The translations under genes and the position numbers were made by a program. From an uncultured Phycisphaerales bacterium (GTDB lineage Bacteria > Planctomycetota > Phycisphaerae > Phycisphaerales > UBA1924), in NCBI GenBank assembly GCA_903929885.1, contig CAIYWI010000162.1:1-32115 (forward strand): a DNA stretch of 32,115 nucleotides, in the 5' to 3' direction. The stretch's first letter is position 1. Every line of letters starts with the position of its first letter. Below the pieces are notes generated by a model, which did no database searches, was not told the origin of the DNA, and saw nothing but the letters and a program-made list of their open reading frames with translations. Below are positions 31,848 through 32,115 of this stretch, piece after piece.

Positions 31848-32115
31848 GCACGCATGATCTGGCGACCCTCGCGGTGGACGGCCGCATCGCGACCCTGACG
31901 CTGAACCGACCCGAGGCGCGCAACGCCCTCTCGATCGACCTGCTGCACTCGCTGCACGCGCAGGTCGACGCGCTCGCGACGCGGAGCGACCTGACGGTGG
32001 TGGTGGTGGCCGGCGCGGGCAAGGCCTTCTGCGCCGGCATGGACCTTCGCGCGGTCCTCGACGACCCGCACGCCCCCGGCGTGCTGCTGCGTCACCTCGC
32101 GGACCTCACGCTCAA
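31844..32115 (+). CDS. Enoyl-CoA hydratase/isomerase family protein (3' end cut by window edge)
   Basis: About 90 residues are visible, running off the right edge. The start MSTHDLATLAVDGRIATLTL, NRPEARNALSIDLL, then VVVVAGAGKAFCAGMDLRAV (first oxyanion-hole segment) define the crotonase fold. The catalytic glutamate region is outside the window, so hydratase activity cannot be judged. The ATG overlaps the phosphatase stop (ATGA), implying coupling of a sugar-phosphate phosphatase with an acyl-CoA enzyme. It is a paralog of the crotonase at 8106-8855. Confidence 0.88.
   Translation, partial: MSTHDLATLAVDGRIATLTLNRPEARNALSIDLLHSLHAQVDALATRSDLTVVVVAGAGKAFCAGMDLRAVLDDPHAPGVLLRHLADLTL

Overview
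The window is high-GC, gene-dense bacterial DNA that reads as a planctomycete, most likely of the Phycisphaerae/Phycisphaerales type. Supporting signs are a DUF1501 protein next to a planctomycete cytochrome (PSCyt1/DUF1549/DUF1553) protein, a prepilin-type N-terminus on a soluble-looking secreted protein, and two very large secreted proteins that end in a two-repeat dockerin-like domain terminating in Gly-Cys. No rRNA, tRNA, CRISPR array, transposase or integrase was recognised. The content looks chromosomal.

Layout. 1-4547 (minus): a two-gene DUF1553/DUF1501 unit, the second gene running off the left edge. 4678-7246: a PhoH-family ATPase (minus), a small lipoprotein, a winged-helix regulator (minus) under a perfect palindrome, and a small 82-aa protein. 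7298-8855: a pseudopilin-like protein and a crotonase-fold protein (minus) that lacks both catalytic glutamates. 8856-10057: an operator-bearing intergenic region, a GbsR/MarR-like regulator and an overlapping unknown gene. 10172-12290: adenylosuccinate lyase and, convergent to it, a STAS-domain protein. 12674-17739: a four-gene operon, ABC ATPase, ABC-2 permease, GldG-like protein and DUF4340 protein, which together look like a Gld-type ABC system.

18007-23991: two paralogous dockerin-anchored secreted proteins (917 and 978 aa). Each has its own TTGACA promoter and its own GC-rich intrinsic terminator, and they share a mosaic of Ig-like, six-Cys and nidogen-like modules. 24100-28763: nrdR, a nuclease-free Eco57I-type adenine methyltransferase, a lipoprotein with two related domains joined by an Ala/Pro linker, and a CoA-transferase subunit A without subunit B. 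28783-32115: an orphan LolD/MacB-type ATPase (minus), a BamE-like lipoprotein, a TauE/SafE permease overlapping its DUF1634 partner, a GmhB-like HAD phosphatase, and the start of a second crotonase.

The most striking pattern is in the promoters. Many first genes have a TAnnnT-like -10 hexamer 5-9 nt upstream of the start codon, exactly 8 nt in five cases, and mostly lack a Shine-Dalgarno sequence. This predicts widespread leaderless mRNAs. Other points worth a look are the palindromic operators, the degenerate active sites in several familiar folds, and the orphan subunits.
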